From Lysinibacillus contaminans (lineage in GTDB: Bacteria > Bacillota > Bacilli > Bacillales_A > Planococcaceae), in contig NZ_LGRV01000003.1 of NCBI RefSeq assembly GCF_001278945.1, positions 1 to 64,000 on the forward strand: a stretch of 64,000 nucleotides of DNA, read 5' to 3'. The notes under the pieces are model-generated. The model had not been told where the DNA came from, ran no database searches, and saw only the letters and a program-made list of their open reading frames with translations. Numbering within the stretch: the stretch's first letter is position 1; each line of letters starts with the position of its first letter. The translations under genes and the position numbers were made by a program. This document shows positions 52,221 through 62,247 of the stretch, piece by piece.

Positions 52221-53501
52221 ATGAATAAAAATAGATGGTTAATTGCATTATCTGCAATTGCAATTCATCTTTCAATTGGAGGCGCTTACGCATATAGCGT
52301 ATACAAACTACCGATTGTCACAGAGATGGGATGGAGTGAGACGAAGGTAACGATTGCCTTTACTATTATGATGGGTCTTGCTGGTTTCGCAGCAGCATTG
52401 TTTGGTAGTGTAGTAGAGAAATTGGGGCCGCGTAAAGCAGCGATGGTAGCAGCTGTATTATTTGGTGCTGGACAAGCTGGTGCGGGTGTCGCAATTATGA
52501 TGGATTCAGTTGTATTATATTGGCTTACATATGGTGTGCTTAGTGGTTTAGGTATGGGGATTGGCTATATTGCGCCTGTATCGACATTAGTAAAATGGTT
52601 CCCTGATCGCCGAGGTTTAGCAACAGGTATGGCTGTACTAGGATTCGGATCGGGTGCATTGATTACAGCTCCAGTTGCGGCGAACTTGATGGAAGCAGTA
52701 GGCATTTCTACAACGTACTTTATTCTAGGGGCAAGTTATTTCACGTTAATGATTTTGGGGTCACTATATATTGCGCCTCCAGTTCCTGGTTATATGCCAG
52801 CGAATATGAAGGTAGCATCAGATTCTGGCAAGAAAGTTGTGAAAAAAGATTTAGCTGTAATGTCGGCGCGTGAAGCAGTGAAGACAAAGCATTTCTGGAT
52901 GTTATGGTCGATGCATTTAGTGAATGTAACAGCAGGAATCATGATGATTTCTGTAGCATCTCCTATGGCGCAAGAAATCGTAGGTTTATCAGTTGCGGGT
53001 GCCGCAGCGATGGTAGGAATTATGGGGTTATTCAATGGTGGTGGCCGTTTAATTTGGGCAGCTGTGTCTGACTATATTGGTCGTTCGAACGTCTTTGTTA
53101 TTTTCTTTACAGTACAGTTAATAACATTTATCGTTTTACCGCATACGACAAACGTTATGCTTTTCCAAGCGCTTATTTTCTTAGTAGTTAGTTGTTATGG
53201 TGGTGGGTTCTCGAATTTACCAGCATTCGCAAGTGATTTATTCGGAACCAAGCAACTTGGTGTGATTCATGGATACCTATTAACGACATGGTCGATAGGT
53301 GGGGTTTTTGGTCCGCTATTAGTAAGCGCAATCAAAAATAATTACGGAAGTTATATTCCGGTATTCTATGTATTTGCAGGTTTAATTGCGATTTCATTAA
53401 TTATTTCATTAACTTTACGTGCAGATGTACGCAAACAAATGGCATTAAATGCCCAAAAAGCTTCAGCAGAAAAAGTTGGAGACGTCTCAACTACAGCATA
53501 A
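52221..53501 (+). CDS. OFA-family (oxalate/formate antiporter-like) MFS transporter
   Basis: A 426-residue, 12-span facilitator with the OFA pattern: AIHLSIGGAYAYSVYKLPIV, FGSVVEKLGPRKAAMVAAVL, YGVLSGLGMGIGYIAPVSTL, KWFPDRRGLATGMAVLGFGS and SCYGGGFSNLPAFASDLFGT. OxlT exchanges oxalate and formate; most Bacillus members have unknown substrates, probably monocarboxylates or dicarboxylates. AGAGGGGAGAAGTGAG precedes the ATG. It is divergent from the dct regulatory genes. Confidence 0.88.
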   Translation: MNKNRWLIALSAIAIHLSIGGAYAYSVYKLPIVTEMGWSETKVTIAFTIMMGLAGFAAALFGSVVEKLGPRKAAMVAAVLFGAGQAGAGVAIMMDSVVLYWLTYGVLSGLGMGIGYIAPVSTLVKWFPDRRGLATGMAVLGFGSGALITAPVAANLMEAVGISTTYFILGASYFTLMILGSLYIAPPVPGYMPANMKVASDSGKKVVKKDLAVMSAREAVKTKHFWMLWSMHLVNVTAGIMMISVASPMAQEIVGLSVAGAAAMVGIMGLFNGGGRLIWAAVSDYIGRSNVFVIFFTVQLITFIVLPHTTNVMLFQALIFLVVSCYGGGFSNLPAFASDLFGTKQLGVIHGYLLTTWSIGGVFGPLLVSAIKNNYGSYIPVFYVFAGLIAISLIISLTLRADVRKQMALNAQKASAEKVGDVSTTA

Positions 53502-53545
53502 TAATAAAGATAAACTACTTTCAATTCGCATTTGAAAGTACAAGC

Positions 53546-53589
53546 CGGATAGTTGTCATTTCGCATATGACACTATTCGGATTTTTTGT
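53546..53589 (+). terminator. Terminator after the OFA transporter
   Basis: CCGGATAGTTGTCAT pairs with ATGACACTATTCGG and T6 follows. A smaller ACTTTCAA/TTGAAAGT hairpin lies just before. Confidence 0.82.
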
Positions 53590-53770
53590 TGTATTTTGTT
53601 ATAGTACACCAGATTAATCTGTAACTAACATATAACAGAGGTGTTTGCCTGTCAATAAGATTTACCGGAATAAATTGAATTTTAGAGGAATTGAGCGATT
53701 TTCTACCATTAGCATAATTATGAACCTGAACGGGTAATGTGAAAAAAGGACTTCGTGAGGTGAAAGAATT

Positions 53771-55780
53771 ATGGAGATATTAACGAATATATTGATACTA
53801 TTAGTGCTTGTGCTCATAACAAATATAATTAGTCATTATATTTCATTTTTGCCAACCGCATTAATTCAAATAGGCATAGGATTAGTTTTTTCAGTATTAG
53901 TGAAGGATTTTAAGATAGAAGTGGAAACGGAGTGGTTTTTGCTCTTATTTATTGCGCCTCTACTTTATTATGATGGTGCTCATTTCCCTCGTGAACAATT
54001 ATGGAAAATGAGGGCATCCATTTTAGGGAATGCTATCTTCTTAGTGCTTCTGACGACTATTGTAGGGGGGTATGTGATTCATTGGATGGTGCCTACTATT
54101 CCACTAGCGGCCGCTTTTGCCTTAGCAGCTATTTTATCGCCAACGGACCCTATAGCGGTGAATGGTATTGCAAAGCGTATACGAATTCCTAATCATATTA
54201 TGAATCTAGTGCGTGGAGAATCACTTATTAATGATGCATCAGGACTTGTGGCTTTTAATTATGCTGTTGCCGCAGTGGTAACAGGGTATTTTTCTTTAAA
54301 AGAGGCAACTGGAGACTTTTTATATATGTTTTTTGTAGGAGCATTACTTGGGGTCGTTCTAGGAATTTCAATGAATGTCATTCGCTACGCATTGCGCGAT
54401 AAAGGTATTAATGATGTTGTTTTTCATGCGCTTTTACAAATTTTGACGCCATTCATTATTTTTTTTATTGCAGAGGAACTTTTACACGCTTCGGGTGTTA
54501 TTGCTGTAGTAGCTGCTGCACTTATTTATGCACTTGTTAAAGAAAAGACAGAAAATTTGATAGCGCAAGAGCAAATACTAACAGATGGTATTTGGATGAT
54601 TATGATTTATACATTAAACGGTGTAATTTTCTTATTGTTGGGTCTTACACTGCCTTCAGCCATGCATACGTTGATTGCCAATGAACAAATAAATAACTGG
54701 CGATTATTATGCTATGTCTTAGCGCTTGGTACATTCGTATTAGGTATTCGTTTTGTGTGGACATTAGTCTTTAACACTATTACTTATTATGTCATGAAAA
54801 ACCAAGAGAATGACTTACCGTCTATTAAAGACGCGATTATTACGAGCTTGGTTGGTGTGAGGGGAACCATTACTATGGTTGGGGTGCTGTCACTCCCATT
54901 TTTCACTGAGTCAAACGAAATATTTCCTATGCGGTCATTGATTATATTTTTAGCAGCAGGAGTTATTTTGTTTACACTTCTTGTAGCCACAATATTTTTA
55001 CCGCTTCTAAGTGAAAAGGTTAATTCTCCTAATCCGAAAAATGTAAACGTACAAAAGCAGCGGATGATTACTGGCGCAATTCAACGTTTGAAACAAGAAC
55101 GTTCAGAGGAGAACACAGAAGTTGTTTATGAGCTTATCAATGAATATGTTATGATGCTTCACTTATTAAAATCTAAAATGAAGGACGAGCAGCAATTGCA
55201 AAAGTATAATGAGCAATTAAAGGAAGAACGTATAAAGGCATTAAGAATGGAACGAATTTATTTAGAGGAATACTGTTCATTCGAGGATGTTCCTGCACTG
55301 CTTATCAAGCAAATACATCAATCAATTTCCGAACGAGAACGAGCCGTAATATCAGGGTCCTCTCATATAGTTAGTCGTAAACTAAAGCAAGTGATGCAAA
55401 ATTGGAGGCGTTCTTATTTAAAAGGTCATGAGCAAGAGGCATTATCGAATACTGAAATAAATATGCATTTCTATATTTTCTCAAAAGTACTTGAACAGCT
55501 AAATCAACAGATTAAAACGGAATTTAATCCAGAAGTTCTACAACATGTAATTTATTATTATAAGCGCTTAGTGCGTAAATTTGAGTTCAATTTAGATAGG
55601 GACAATTCGGATGAATTAACAGAAGCTCAAGAAGTATTGTGTATCTACGCAATTGAGGGGCAACGTAAAGCTATCTCGCAAATGTTACTTAAAGAGGAAG
55701 TAACACAAGTAGAAGCGAAGGAGCTACGACGCTTCGTGAATTATATGGAAAGTGTTGTGCTATTTGAATATGTCGAATAG
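53771..55780 (+). CDS. CPA1-family Na+/H+ antiporter with long C-terminal domain
   Basis: A 669-residue protein: about 12 membrane spans (to residue 420) and a cytosolic helical domain of about 250 residues. The ion-binding motifs are AAILSPTDPIAVNGIAKRIR and RGESLINDASGLVAFNYAVA (NDAS); VRGTITMVGVLSLPF is also typical. It resembles YjcE and NhaG-type antiporters, which export Na+ or K+ and help pH homeostasis. GTGAGGTGAAAGAATT precedes the ATG. Confidence 0.9.
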   Translation: MEILTNILILLVLVLITNIISHYISFLPTALIQIGIGLVFSVLVKDFKIEVETEWFLLLFIAPLLYYDGAHFPREQLWKMRASILGNAIFLVLLTTIVGGYVIHWMVPTIPLAAAFALAAILSPTDPIAVNGIAKRIRIPNHIMNLVRGESLINDASGLVAFNYAVAAVVTGYFSLKEATGDFLYMFFVGALLGVVLGISMNVIRYALRDKGINDVVFHALLQILTPFIIFFIAEELLHASGVIAVVAAALIYALVKEKTENLIAQEQILTDGIWMIMIYTLNGVIFLLLGLTLPSAMHTLIANEQINNWRLLCYVLALGTFVLGIRFVWTLVFNTITYYVMKNQENDLPSIKDAIITSLVGVRGTITMVGVLSLPFFTESNEIFPMRSLIIFLAAGVILFTLLVATIFLPLLSEKVNSPNPKNVNVQKQRMITGAIQRLKQERSEENTEVVYELINEYVMMLHLLKSKMKDEQQLQKYNEQLKEERIKALRMERIYLEEYCSFEDVPALLIKQIHQSISERERAVISGSSHIVSRKLKQVMQNWRRSYLKGHEQEALSNTEINMHFYIFSKVLEQLNQQIKTEFNPEVLQHVIYYYKRLVRKFEFNLDRDNSDELTEAQEVLCIYAIEGQRKAISQMLLKEEVTQVEAKELRRFVNYMESVVLFEYVE

Positions 55781-55788
55781 AAAAATAA

Positions 55789-55826
55789 AAGAAGGGGCTA
55801 ACCAATAGGACAGCCCTTTCTTTTTA
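55789..55826 (+). terminator. Terminator after the CPA1 antiporter
   Basis: GAAGGGGCT pairs with AGCCCTTTC and T5 follows. Confidence 0.78.
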
Positions 55827-55935
55827 TAGTGAAGCAAAGTGGTTGATACAAGATAGCGTTCTATATGGACACATTTTTCAGAGAATATGATTAATCCATT
55901 AACTCGTTTTCTATTTATTGAATAATGCTTGTATT

Positions 55936-57186
55936 TTATAGTGCAGCGTTCATGCCAGCAATTCTTCCGGTAACGAGTGCTGAAGTAATGTTATAGCCAC
56001 CTGTATAGCCATGGATATCTAAAATCTCACCGCAGAAAAATAAGCCAGTTTTTTTCTTAGAAGCCATAGTTTTTGGTTCGATTTCTTTAATTGATACACC
56101 ACCGCCTGTGACAAATGCTTTTTCAAGCGATTGTGTGCCACTTACAGACATAGTGAAGTTCACTAGCTCTCGAGCAAGATGACGGATTTTTTCTTGGGAT
56201 AATTCAATGCCTGTTAATTGGACATCGATCTGGGCGCGTGCACATAAAAATAATAACCAACGTTCAGGAGCAATCCCTTTCCAAACGTTTTTTACAGCTT
56301 TTTTCGGTTCAGCTTTAACTAGTTTATTTAAATATTGAAGACAAGTTTCTTCGTTTTGATCGACAAGTGTTTGAATTCGCATTGTCACGGGTTCGTAGCC
56401 GGATTTCATGAGCTCTTTGACGACAAATTGGCTACAGCGTAGGACAGCTGGTCCACTTAGACCAAAATGTGTAAAGAGCATGTCCATTTGATGCGTAACA
56501 AGTGTTTTGCCCTTTTTATTCAGTACAGAAACCGCAACATTACGTAGTGCTAAGCCTTGTAATTCACGAGTTTGAATGAAATCTTCTTTGGATAACACAG
56601 GTACCTCAGTAGGGAATAGTGTTGTAACGGTATGCCCAGCACGCTCTGCCCAAGGGTAGCCATCGCCTGTGGAACCCGTTTGTGGAACCGCCTTGCCACC
56701 GACCGCTACAACTACTGCTTTGCTGCGTACTTCGATGCCATCTGCTAAGCGCACACCGAGAATTTTTTCATCATCCATTAAAAGCTTGCTAACCGGTGTA
56801 TTTAAACGAACCTCTACATGTAAGCGTTGTAGCTGACGAATAAGTGCATCGACCACATCTTGTGCACGGTTTGACACAGGGAACATACGCCCGTGATCTT
56901 CTTCTTTTAAAGCGACACCAAGTCCTTCAAAAAAGTTAATGATATCTTCATTGTTGTAAACCGTAAATGGACTATATAGAAAACGACCGTTCCCCGGAAT
57001 ATGCTTGACGATTTCTTCTACAGGTAGTCGGTTTGTAACATTGCAACGACCACCACCAGAGATAGCTAGTTTTTTGCCAAGCTTAGTCCCTTTTTCAAGT
57101 AATAGTACTTTCTTTTTATGTTCTCCTGCGGCTATAGCAGCCATTAAGCCAGACGGCCCTCCACCAATAACAATTACATCATACAT
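55936..57186 (-). CDS. ytfP: HI0933-family flavoprotein (YtfP)
   Basis: A 416-residue FAD-binding oxidoreductase: [20 protein letters not shown] (Rossmann, 5-24), [36 protein letters not shown] and [20 protein letters not shown] at the C-terminus. BaiN-type members reduce bile acids, but most have no proven reaction. It lies beside asnB here; in B. subtilis ytfP is near ytzG and ytgP, which also occur nearby. Confidence 0.9.
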   Translation of the reverse strand: MYDVIVIGGGPSGLMAAIAAGEHKKKVLLLEKGTKLGKKLAISGGGRCNVTNRLPVEEIVKHIPGNGRFLYSPFTVYNNEDIINFFEGLGVALKEEDHGRMFPVSNRAQDVVDALIRQLQRLHVEVRLNTPVSKLLMDDEKILGVRLADGIEVRSKAVVVAVGGKAVPQTGSTGDGYPWAERAGHTVTTLFPTEVPVLSKEDFIQTRELQGLALRNVAVSVLNKKGKTLVTHQMDMLFTHFGLSGPAVLRCSQFVVKELMKSGYEPVTMRIQTLVDQNEETCLQYLNKLVKAEPKKAVKNVWKGIAPERWLLFLCARAQIDVQLTGIELSQEKIRHLARELVNFTMSVSGTQSLEKAFVTGGGVSIKEIEPKTMASKKKTGLFFCGEILDIHGYTGGYNITSALVTGRIAGMNAAL

Positions 57187-57386
57187 ATATATATAAACTC
57201 ACTTTCTTTTCATTTTCACGAATCTTTACTATTATACATGAAGTCCTATAGTTAAGGTGACTTCTTAACATTGAAAATTGAGCTAAAGTGTTCTATAATT
57301 TCTTATCTGCAATGACAGTATGAAATGAACGGCTTTTCGTGCTATTATGGTAGTTGTTATGCACTAAATTATGAGGTGAAAAATAG

Positions 57387-59234
57387 ATGTGCGGATTTAT
57401 TGGCTATATTAACGGAACAAATGTAATTGATCATCATCAAACAATTGAAAATATGATGAATACGATTATTCACCGTGGTCCAGACAGCGGTGGTATTCAT
57501 ACTGACGATAAAGTAACTTTAGGTTTCCGTCGTTTAAGTATTATTGATTTATCAGACGTTGCAAACCAACCTCTTTACAGTGAGGATGGTAACATCGTAC
57601 TGGTATTTAACGGGGAAATTTTCAACTTCCAACAATTACGCGCAGACCTAAAAGCAAAAGGTTATACGTTTAAAACACAATCAGACAGTGAAGTAATCAT
57701 TTATGGTTATGTGGAATATGGAGTAGAGTTCGTTAAACAACTTCGCGGTATGTTCGCGTTTTGTATTTGGGATAAAAAGAATGATTTACAATTTATCGCA
57801 CGAGATGGCTTTGGTATAAAACCACTTTACTACACAAGCCATACGACTGATAATACATTCATTTTCGGTTCAGAGATTAAATCTTTTTTACCACACCCAT
57901 CTTTCATTAAAGAATTAAATAAAGACGCGTTACGTCCGTATTTAACTTTCCAATATTCTTCAATGGATGAAACATTCTTTAAAGGTGTGTTTAAGCTTCC
58001 ACCAGCTCACTATATGGTCATCAAAAATGGCGATATGAAAATCGTGCAATATTGGGATAAAAAATTCCATGCAAAAGAAGCACCTATTGAAAAGTATGTG
58101 GAAGAAATTCGTGAAACAGTGAAAGAATCTGTGGAGGCACATCAAATAAGTGACGTAAAAGTTGGGTCCTTCTTATCAGGTGGTATCGACTCAAGTTATA
58201 TTACAGCGTTACTTCGTCCAGACAAATCATTCTCTGTTGGTTTCTCTGATTATGAAGATATGTTCAATGAAACAAACTTAGCTAAAGAGCTTTCAGACAC
58301 ATTAGATATTCAAAATGAACGTAAATACATTTCTGCGGATGAGTGCTTTGAGGCGCTACCTAAAATCCAGTGGCATATGGATGAGCCACAATCAAATCCA
58401 TCATCAGTGCCGCTTTACTTCTTATCAGAATTAGCTGCGAAAGATGTAACGGTTGTTCTTTCGGGTGAGGGTGCCGATGAAATTTTCGGTGGTTATTCTT
58501 GGTACCAAAACTCAGGCAGAATGCAAAAATATGAAAAAGTGCCAATGGGTCTGCGTAAAGCACTCCGAGGTATTGCAGAAGCGCTACCGAAAAACCAATA
58601 TACAAACTTCCTTGTAAAAGGTGGTCAAACCGTTGAGGAACGCTTTATTGGGGAAGCGGTCGTTTGGGATGAAGAGGATGCATTAAACGTTTTAAAACCA
58701 GACTATAAAAATGGTCCATCTGTCAAATCGATTACTAAGCGTATTTACGATGAAGTACCAGGTGATGATGATGTGACAAAAATGCAGTACTTAGATCTAA
58801 ATCTATGGATGCCTGGCGATATTTTATTAAAGGCTGACAAAATGAGTATGGCGCATTCTATTGAATTACGTGTACCATTCTTAGATAAAGAAGTGATGGA
58901 GCTTGCGAAAAATATTCCGTCCGAATATCGTGTCAACGATATTGATACAAAATACGTCTTGCGCCAAGCAGCACATCAAGAGCTACCAGAGGAATGGGCA
59001 AAGCGTCCAAAGCTTGGTTTCCCAGTACCAATTCGTCACTGGTTACGTGAAGAGAAGTACTATAATTTAGTTAAAGATATGTTCACAACTGATTTTGCAA
59101 GAGAGTTCTTCGATACAGATCAATTAGTCGGTTATTTAGATGAGCATTACGAAGGTAAAGCTAATCGTGGTCGCTATATTTGGACTGTATATGTATTCCT
59201 AGTATGGTATAAGCAATTCTTCGTAGATATGTAA
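57387..59234 (+). CDS. asnB: Asparagine synthase (glutamine-hydrolysing)
   Basis: A 615-residue class B enzyme: N-terminal glutaminase with catalytic Cys2 (MCGFIGYINGT), NTIIHRGPDSGG, and a synthetase domain with the PP-loop SFLSGGIDSSYITALL, VVLSGEGADEIFGGYSWY and KADKMSMAHSIELRVPFLD. It makes Asn from Asp, Gln and ATP; related AsnB/AsnO enzymes may instead amidate cell-wall precursors. GAGGTGAAAAATAG precedes the ATG. Two terminators follow. Confidence 0.94.
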   Translation: MCGFIGYINGTNVIDHHQTIENMMNTIIHRGPDSGGIHTDDKVTLGFRRLSIIDLSDVANQPLYSEDGNIVLVFNGEIFNFQQLRADLKAKGYTFKTQSDSEVIIYGYVEYGVEFVKQLRGMFAFCIWDKKNDLQFIARDGFGIKPLYYTSHTTDNTFIFGSEIKSFLPHPSFIKELNKDALRPYLTFQYSSMDETFFKGVFKLPPAHYMVIKNGDMKIVQYWDKKFHAKEAPIEKYVEEIRETVKESVEAHQISDVKVGSFLSGGIDSSYITALLRPDKSFSVGFSDYEDMFNETNLAKELSDTLDIQNERKYISADECFEALPKIQWHMDEPQSNPSSVPLYFLSELAAKDVTVVLSGEGADEIFGGYSWYQNSGRMQKYEKVPMGLRKALRGIAEALPKNQYTNFLVKGGQTVEERFIGEAVVWDEEDALNVLKPDYKNGPSVKSITKRIYDEVPGDDDVTKMQYLDLNLWMPGDILLKADKMSMAHSIELRVPFLDKEVMELAKNIPSEYRVNDIDTKYVLRQAAHQELPEEWAKRPKLGFPVPIRHWLREEKYYNLVKDMFTTDFAREFFDTDQLVGYLDEHYEGKANRGRYIWTVYVFLVWYKQFFVDM

Positions 59235-59243
59235 CTAGAAGCA

Positions 59244-59286
59244 GGATGTCTAATAAATTGTAAAGACTTTTTTGGACATCTTTTTC
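59244..59286 (+). terminator. First terminator after asnB
   Basis: GATGTC pairs with GACATC over a 24-nt loop and T5 follows. Confidence 0.55.
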
Positions 59287-59317
59287 TTGGGAAAGTGCAT
59301 TTTTAGCCTGTTTATGC

Positions 59318-59340
59318 GCTGGCGTTTTGCTTTGGCGCAG
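59318..59340 (+). repeat. Diverged copy of the 9329/9452 repeat motif
   Basis: CGCTGGCGTTTTGCTTTGGC then GCAG, matching CGCTGACGCTTCGCTTTCGC-GCAG at most positions, lies between the two asnB terminators. Confidence 0.5.
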
Positions 59341-59344
59341 AAAG

Positions 59345-59380
59345 GAAGGTGTCTCAAATACTATGAGACACCTTCTTTTT
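59345..59380 (+). terminator. Second, strong terminator after asnB
   Basis: GAAGGTGTCTCA pairs perfectly with TGAGACACCTTC and T5 follows. Confidence 0.9.
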
Positions 59381-59510
59381 GCAACTTTTAACGTATTACT
59401 GCGTCTGTTTTCCTATAAATATGTTAAAATAACAATTAGTTTATTCGTTTTAGGTGAGAAAAGTGATCGTTGTGTACTACTAAAAGAAGTATGATTTTAA
59501 TAATGAATGG

Positions 59511-61133
59511 ATGGATACGATGTCCTCTTTAATGAAAGGTACTGCGATATTAACACTCGGGATGTTTTTATCGAAAGTGCTCGGCTTAATTTATATTTTT
59601 CCGTTTTATGCAATTGTCGGTGAAGAAAATATTGCACTGTATCAATACGCATACATTCCCTACTCAATCATGCTGGCTATAGCCATCTCTGGGGCGCCTA
59701 TAGCAGTGTCAAAATTTGTTTCTAAATACAATTCGATAGGTGATTATCAATCGGGTCGCAAACTTATGAAATCCGGCATACTTATTATGTTAATTACGGG
59801 CTTTCTTTCGTTTATTGCACTTTTTGCGCTCGCGACACCAATTGCTGGGCTCGTCATCAAAAGTGAGGAGCAAGTATTTACAGTTGAGCAAATTGCTTCT
59901 GTAATTCGATGGGTGAGTTTCGCATTAATTGTTGTGCCGTTTATGAGTTTATGGCGAGGCTTTTTCCAAGGTTATGGCAAAATGCAACCGACTGCTGTTT
60001 CACAATTAGTTGAACAAATTGTTCGAATTGTGGTCCTATTAGGTGGTTCATTCCTTGTAGTTGTGGTCTTTAAAGGTAAAGCGGAAACGGCTATTTCCTT
60101 TGCAGTATTTGCAGCTTTTATTGGAGCAATTGGCGGTTTAGGAGTGCTATATTATTACTGGAAAAAATACCAGCCAGAATTTAATTTGCTCCGTAGTCAA
60201 AGTGTTACTTCTAAACAGTTACCATTGTCTACTATTTATAAAGAAGTAATTACGTATTCAATTCCAATGGTATTTGTAGGGATTGCCAACCCACTATTCC
60301 AACTAGTCGATATGGTAACGTTCAATGGAGCGATGGCTTCAATTGGTTTAGCCGATGTAACGGATAAATACTTATCTATGATTAACTTTACAACACATAA
60401 AGTGGTCATCATCCCAGTCATGTTAGCAACCGGATTTTCTATGGCGTTAGTGCCAACAATTACAAAATATTTTACGTCAGGCGAGTATTTATCACTACGC
60501 CATGCGATGGATAAAACCTATCAAATTTTAATTTTCATTACGCTACCAGCAGTTGTAGGTATTTCGCTATTATCAAATGAAATATACTTCTTGCTGTATT
60601 CGGAAAGTGAAATGGGTGGGTCGATTTTAGCGCATTATGCACCAGTCGCTATTTTGTTTGCATTGTTCCAAGTGACAGCAGCTCTTTTACAGGGCATCGA
60701 CTACCAAAAATGGATTGTATTCAGTTTACTGTCAGGGATTTTAGTGAAGCTCGCACTCAATATTCCCCTTATTCGCATGATGGAAGCGGATGGGGCAATA
60801 TTAGCAACTGCGATTGGTTATGGCGTATCAATTATTATTAATATGTTAGTGTTAAAGAGAGCGCTCAATTATAAATCCGAAATGGTAGTACGACGTGTCA
60901 TGCTAATTTCTATTTTAACAGCTGCGATGGCGCTAAATGTACTAGTCGCTTATAAATTGTTAGAATTTATAATGGGGCCTGTCGATAGTAAATTCTCCGC
61001 CCTAATCTTTTCAGTGATTTGTACGGCAGTGGGTATTGCTGTTTACGGTTTTTTATCACTACGATTGGGACTTGCACAGAAATTACTTGGCGAACGCCTA
61101 ACTCGATTTACGAGTAAGATAGGATTTAAATAG
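59511..61133 (+). CDS. murJ: Lipid II flippase MurJ (YtgP), MOP superfamily
   Basis: A 540-residue, 14-span MVF/PST-type flippase: LMKGTAILTLGMFLSKVLGL, YIPYSIMLAIAISGAPIAVS, MSLWRGFFQGYGKMQPTAVS and KYLSMINFTTHKVVIIPVML. B. subtilis YtgP was shown to act as MurJ, exporting lipid-linked peptidoglycan precursor. The ATG lacks a recognisable ribosome site; MSSLMKGT three codons later is an alternative, with none better. The next gene, ytzG, begins 8 nt after its stop, so the two are co-transcribed. Confidence 0.88.
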   Translation: MDTMSSLMKGTAILTLGMFLSKVLGLIYIFPFYAIVGEENIALYQYAYIPYSIMLAIAISGAPIAVSKFVSKYNSIGDYQSGRKLMKSGILIMLITGFLSFIALFALATPIAGLVIKSEEQVFTVEQIASVIRWVSFALIVVPFMSLWRGFFQGYGKMQPTAVSQLVEQIVRIVVLLGGSFLVVVVFKGKAETAISFAVFAAFIGAIGGLGVLYYYWKKYQPEFNLLRSQSVTSKQLPLSTIYKEVITYSIPMVFVGIANPLFQLVDMVTFNGAMASIGLADVTDKYLSMINFTTHKVVIIPVMLATGFSMALVPTITKYFTSGEYLSLRHAMDKTYQILIFITLPAVVGISLLSNEIYFLLYSESEMGGSILAHYAPVAILFALFQVTAALLQGIDYQKWIVFSLLSGILVKLALNIPLIRMMEADGAILATAIGYGVSIIINMLVLKRALNYKSEMVVRRVMLISILTAAMALNVLVAYKLLEFIMGPVDSKFSALIFSVICTAVGIAVYGFLSLRLGLAQKLLGERLTRFTSKIGFK

Positions 61134-61141
61134 GAGGAACT

Positions 61142-61855
61142 ATGCGATTAGATAAATTACTTTCAAATATGGGCTATGGCTCACGAAAAGAAGTCAAACA
61201 ATTACTCAAACAAAAGGCGGTTACTGTTGATGGTATTCATGTCAAAGATGCCGCGATGCATGTGGATCCAGACAAGCAGGATGTATCAGTTTATGATGAA
61301 CGAGTAATTTACACGGAGTTTGTTTACTTCATGATGAACAAACCTCCAGGTGTTATTTCGGCTACAGAGGATTCACGTGAAGCAACGGTTATTGATTTAT
61401 TAGAGCCATTACACCAGCATTTTGAACCATTTCCGGTAGGGCGCCTTGATAAAGATACAGAAGGCTTACTCTTACTAACAAATGATGGTACGCTTACACA
61501 TAATTTATTGTCACCGAAAAAGCATGTACCTAAAGTGTATTACGCACAAATTGATGGTGTGGTAACAGAAGCTGATGGAGAAGCATTTGCACGTGGTGTG
61601 GAGCTTGATGATGGCTATGTTACTAAGCCAGGTAAGCTCGTTATTTTAAAATCAGCAGAGCAATCAGAAATCGAGTTGACGATTCAAGAAGGCAAATTCC
61701 ATCAAGTAAAGCGTATGTTCGAAGCAGTCGGAAAGCGTGTGACCTACTTAAAGCGACTATCGATGGGAAGTCTTAAGCTTGATGAAAGTTTAGATCTTGG
61801 CGAATACCGCGAATTAACACCTGAGGAATTGGCAAGTTTACAAAATAGAGAATAA
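61142..61855 (+). CDS. ytzG: RsuA-family pseudouridine synthase (YtzG)
   Basis: A 237-residue enzyme: an N-terminal S4 domain (MRLDKLLSNMGYGSRKEVKQ) and a catalytic domain with the active-site aspartate in FPVGRLDKDTEGLLLLTNDG, plus KVYYAQIDGV and EGKFHQVKRMFEAVGKRVTY. RsuA makes pseudouridine 516 in 16S rRNA; the exact target here is inferred. AGGAGGAACT lies directly before the ATG. Confidence 0.93.
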   Translation: MRLDKLLSNMGYGSRKEVKQLLKQKAVTVDGIHVKDAAMHVDPDKQDVSVYDERVIYTEFVYFMMNKPPGVISATEDSREATVIDLLEPLHQHFEPFPVGRLDKDTEGLLLLTNDGTLTHNLLSPKKHVPKVYYAQIDGVVTEADGEAFARGVELDDGYVTKPGKLVILKSAEQSEIELTIQEGKFHQVKRMFEAVGKRVTYLKRLSMGSLKLDESLDLGEYRELTPEELASLQNRE

Positions 61856-61858
61856 GGT

Positions 61859-61900
61859 ACCTCTTGATAGTGTTTTGAGCACTATCAAGAGGATTTTTTT
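61859..61900 (+). terminator. Terminator after murJ-ytzG
   Basis: CCTCTTGATAGTG pairs perfectly with CACTATCAAGAGG and T7 follows. Confidence 0.93.
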
Positions 61901-62037
61901 TATGCACACTTTCGTCCTGAATAATTGTATAATAATGTTATAACTAAATAATTAATAAAATTGTTATTTCTTTTAAAAAAGGTTCATCCACTCTAGTATG
62001 ACAATTGATTAAAAAACCTATTGATTTTAGCATGCTT

Positions 62038-62099
62038 GTTGATTGGAGTGGGGGCTAGACGACCTCAGGAAAGCACCTAACAGGAGTGGAAATAAAACC
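62038..62099 (+). repeat. Dispersed hairpin repeat, shortened copy (about 62 bp)
   Basis: Starts GTTGATTGGAGTGG and GGCTAGACGAC, ends AGGAAAGCACC...GGAGTGGAAATAAAAC. It keeps the outer parts of the 17118 element but lacks its inner stem. The rest of 61901-62247 shows no gene. Confidence 0.7.
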
Positions 62100-62247
62100 T
62101 AAGTCATGGTGATTATCTTTTAAAAGGAAGTATTGTTGATTGTTAGCGTATAGATACTCACGCTGTGTTTGAGATTTTGCAAAAAGCTTGTCATAGAGGG
62201 GATGGAGTATTTAGAGCAGTAAATATAATTAATGAAAGGAGTCTCGA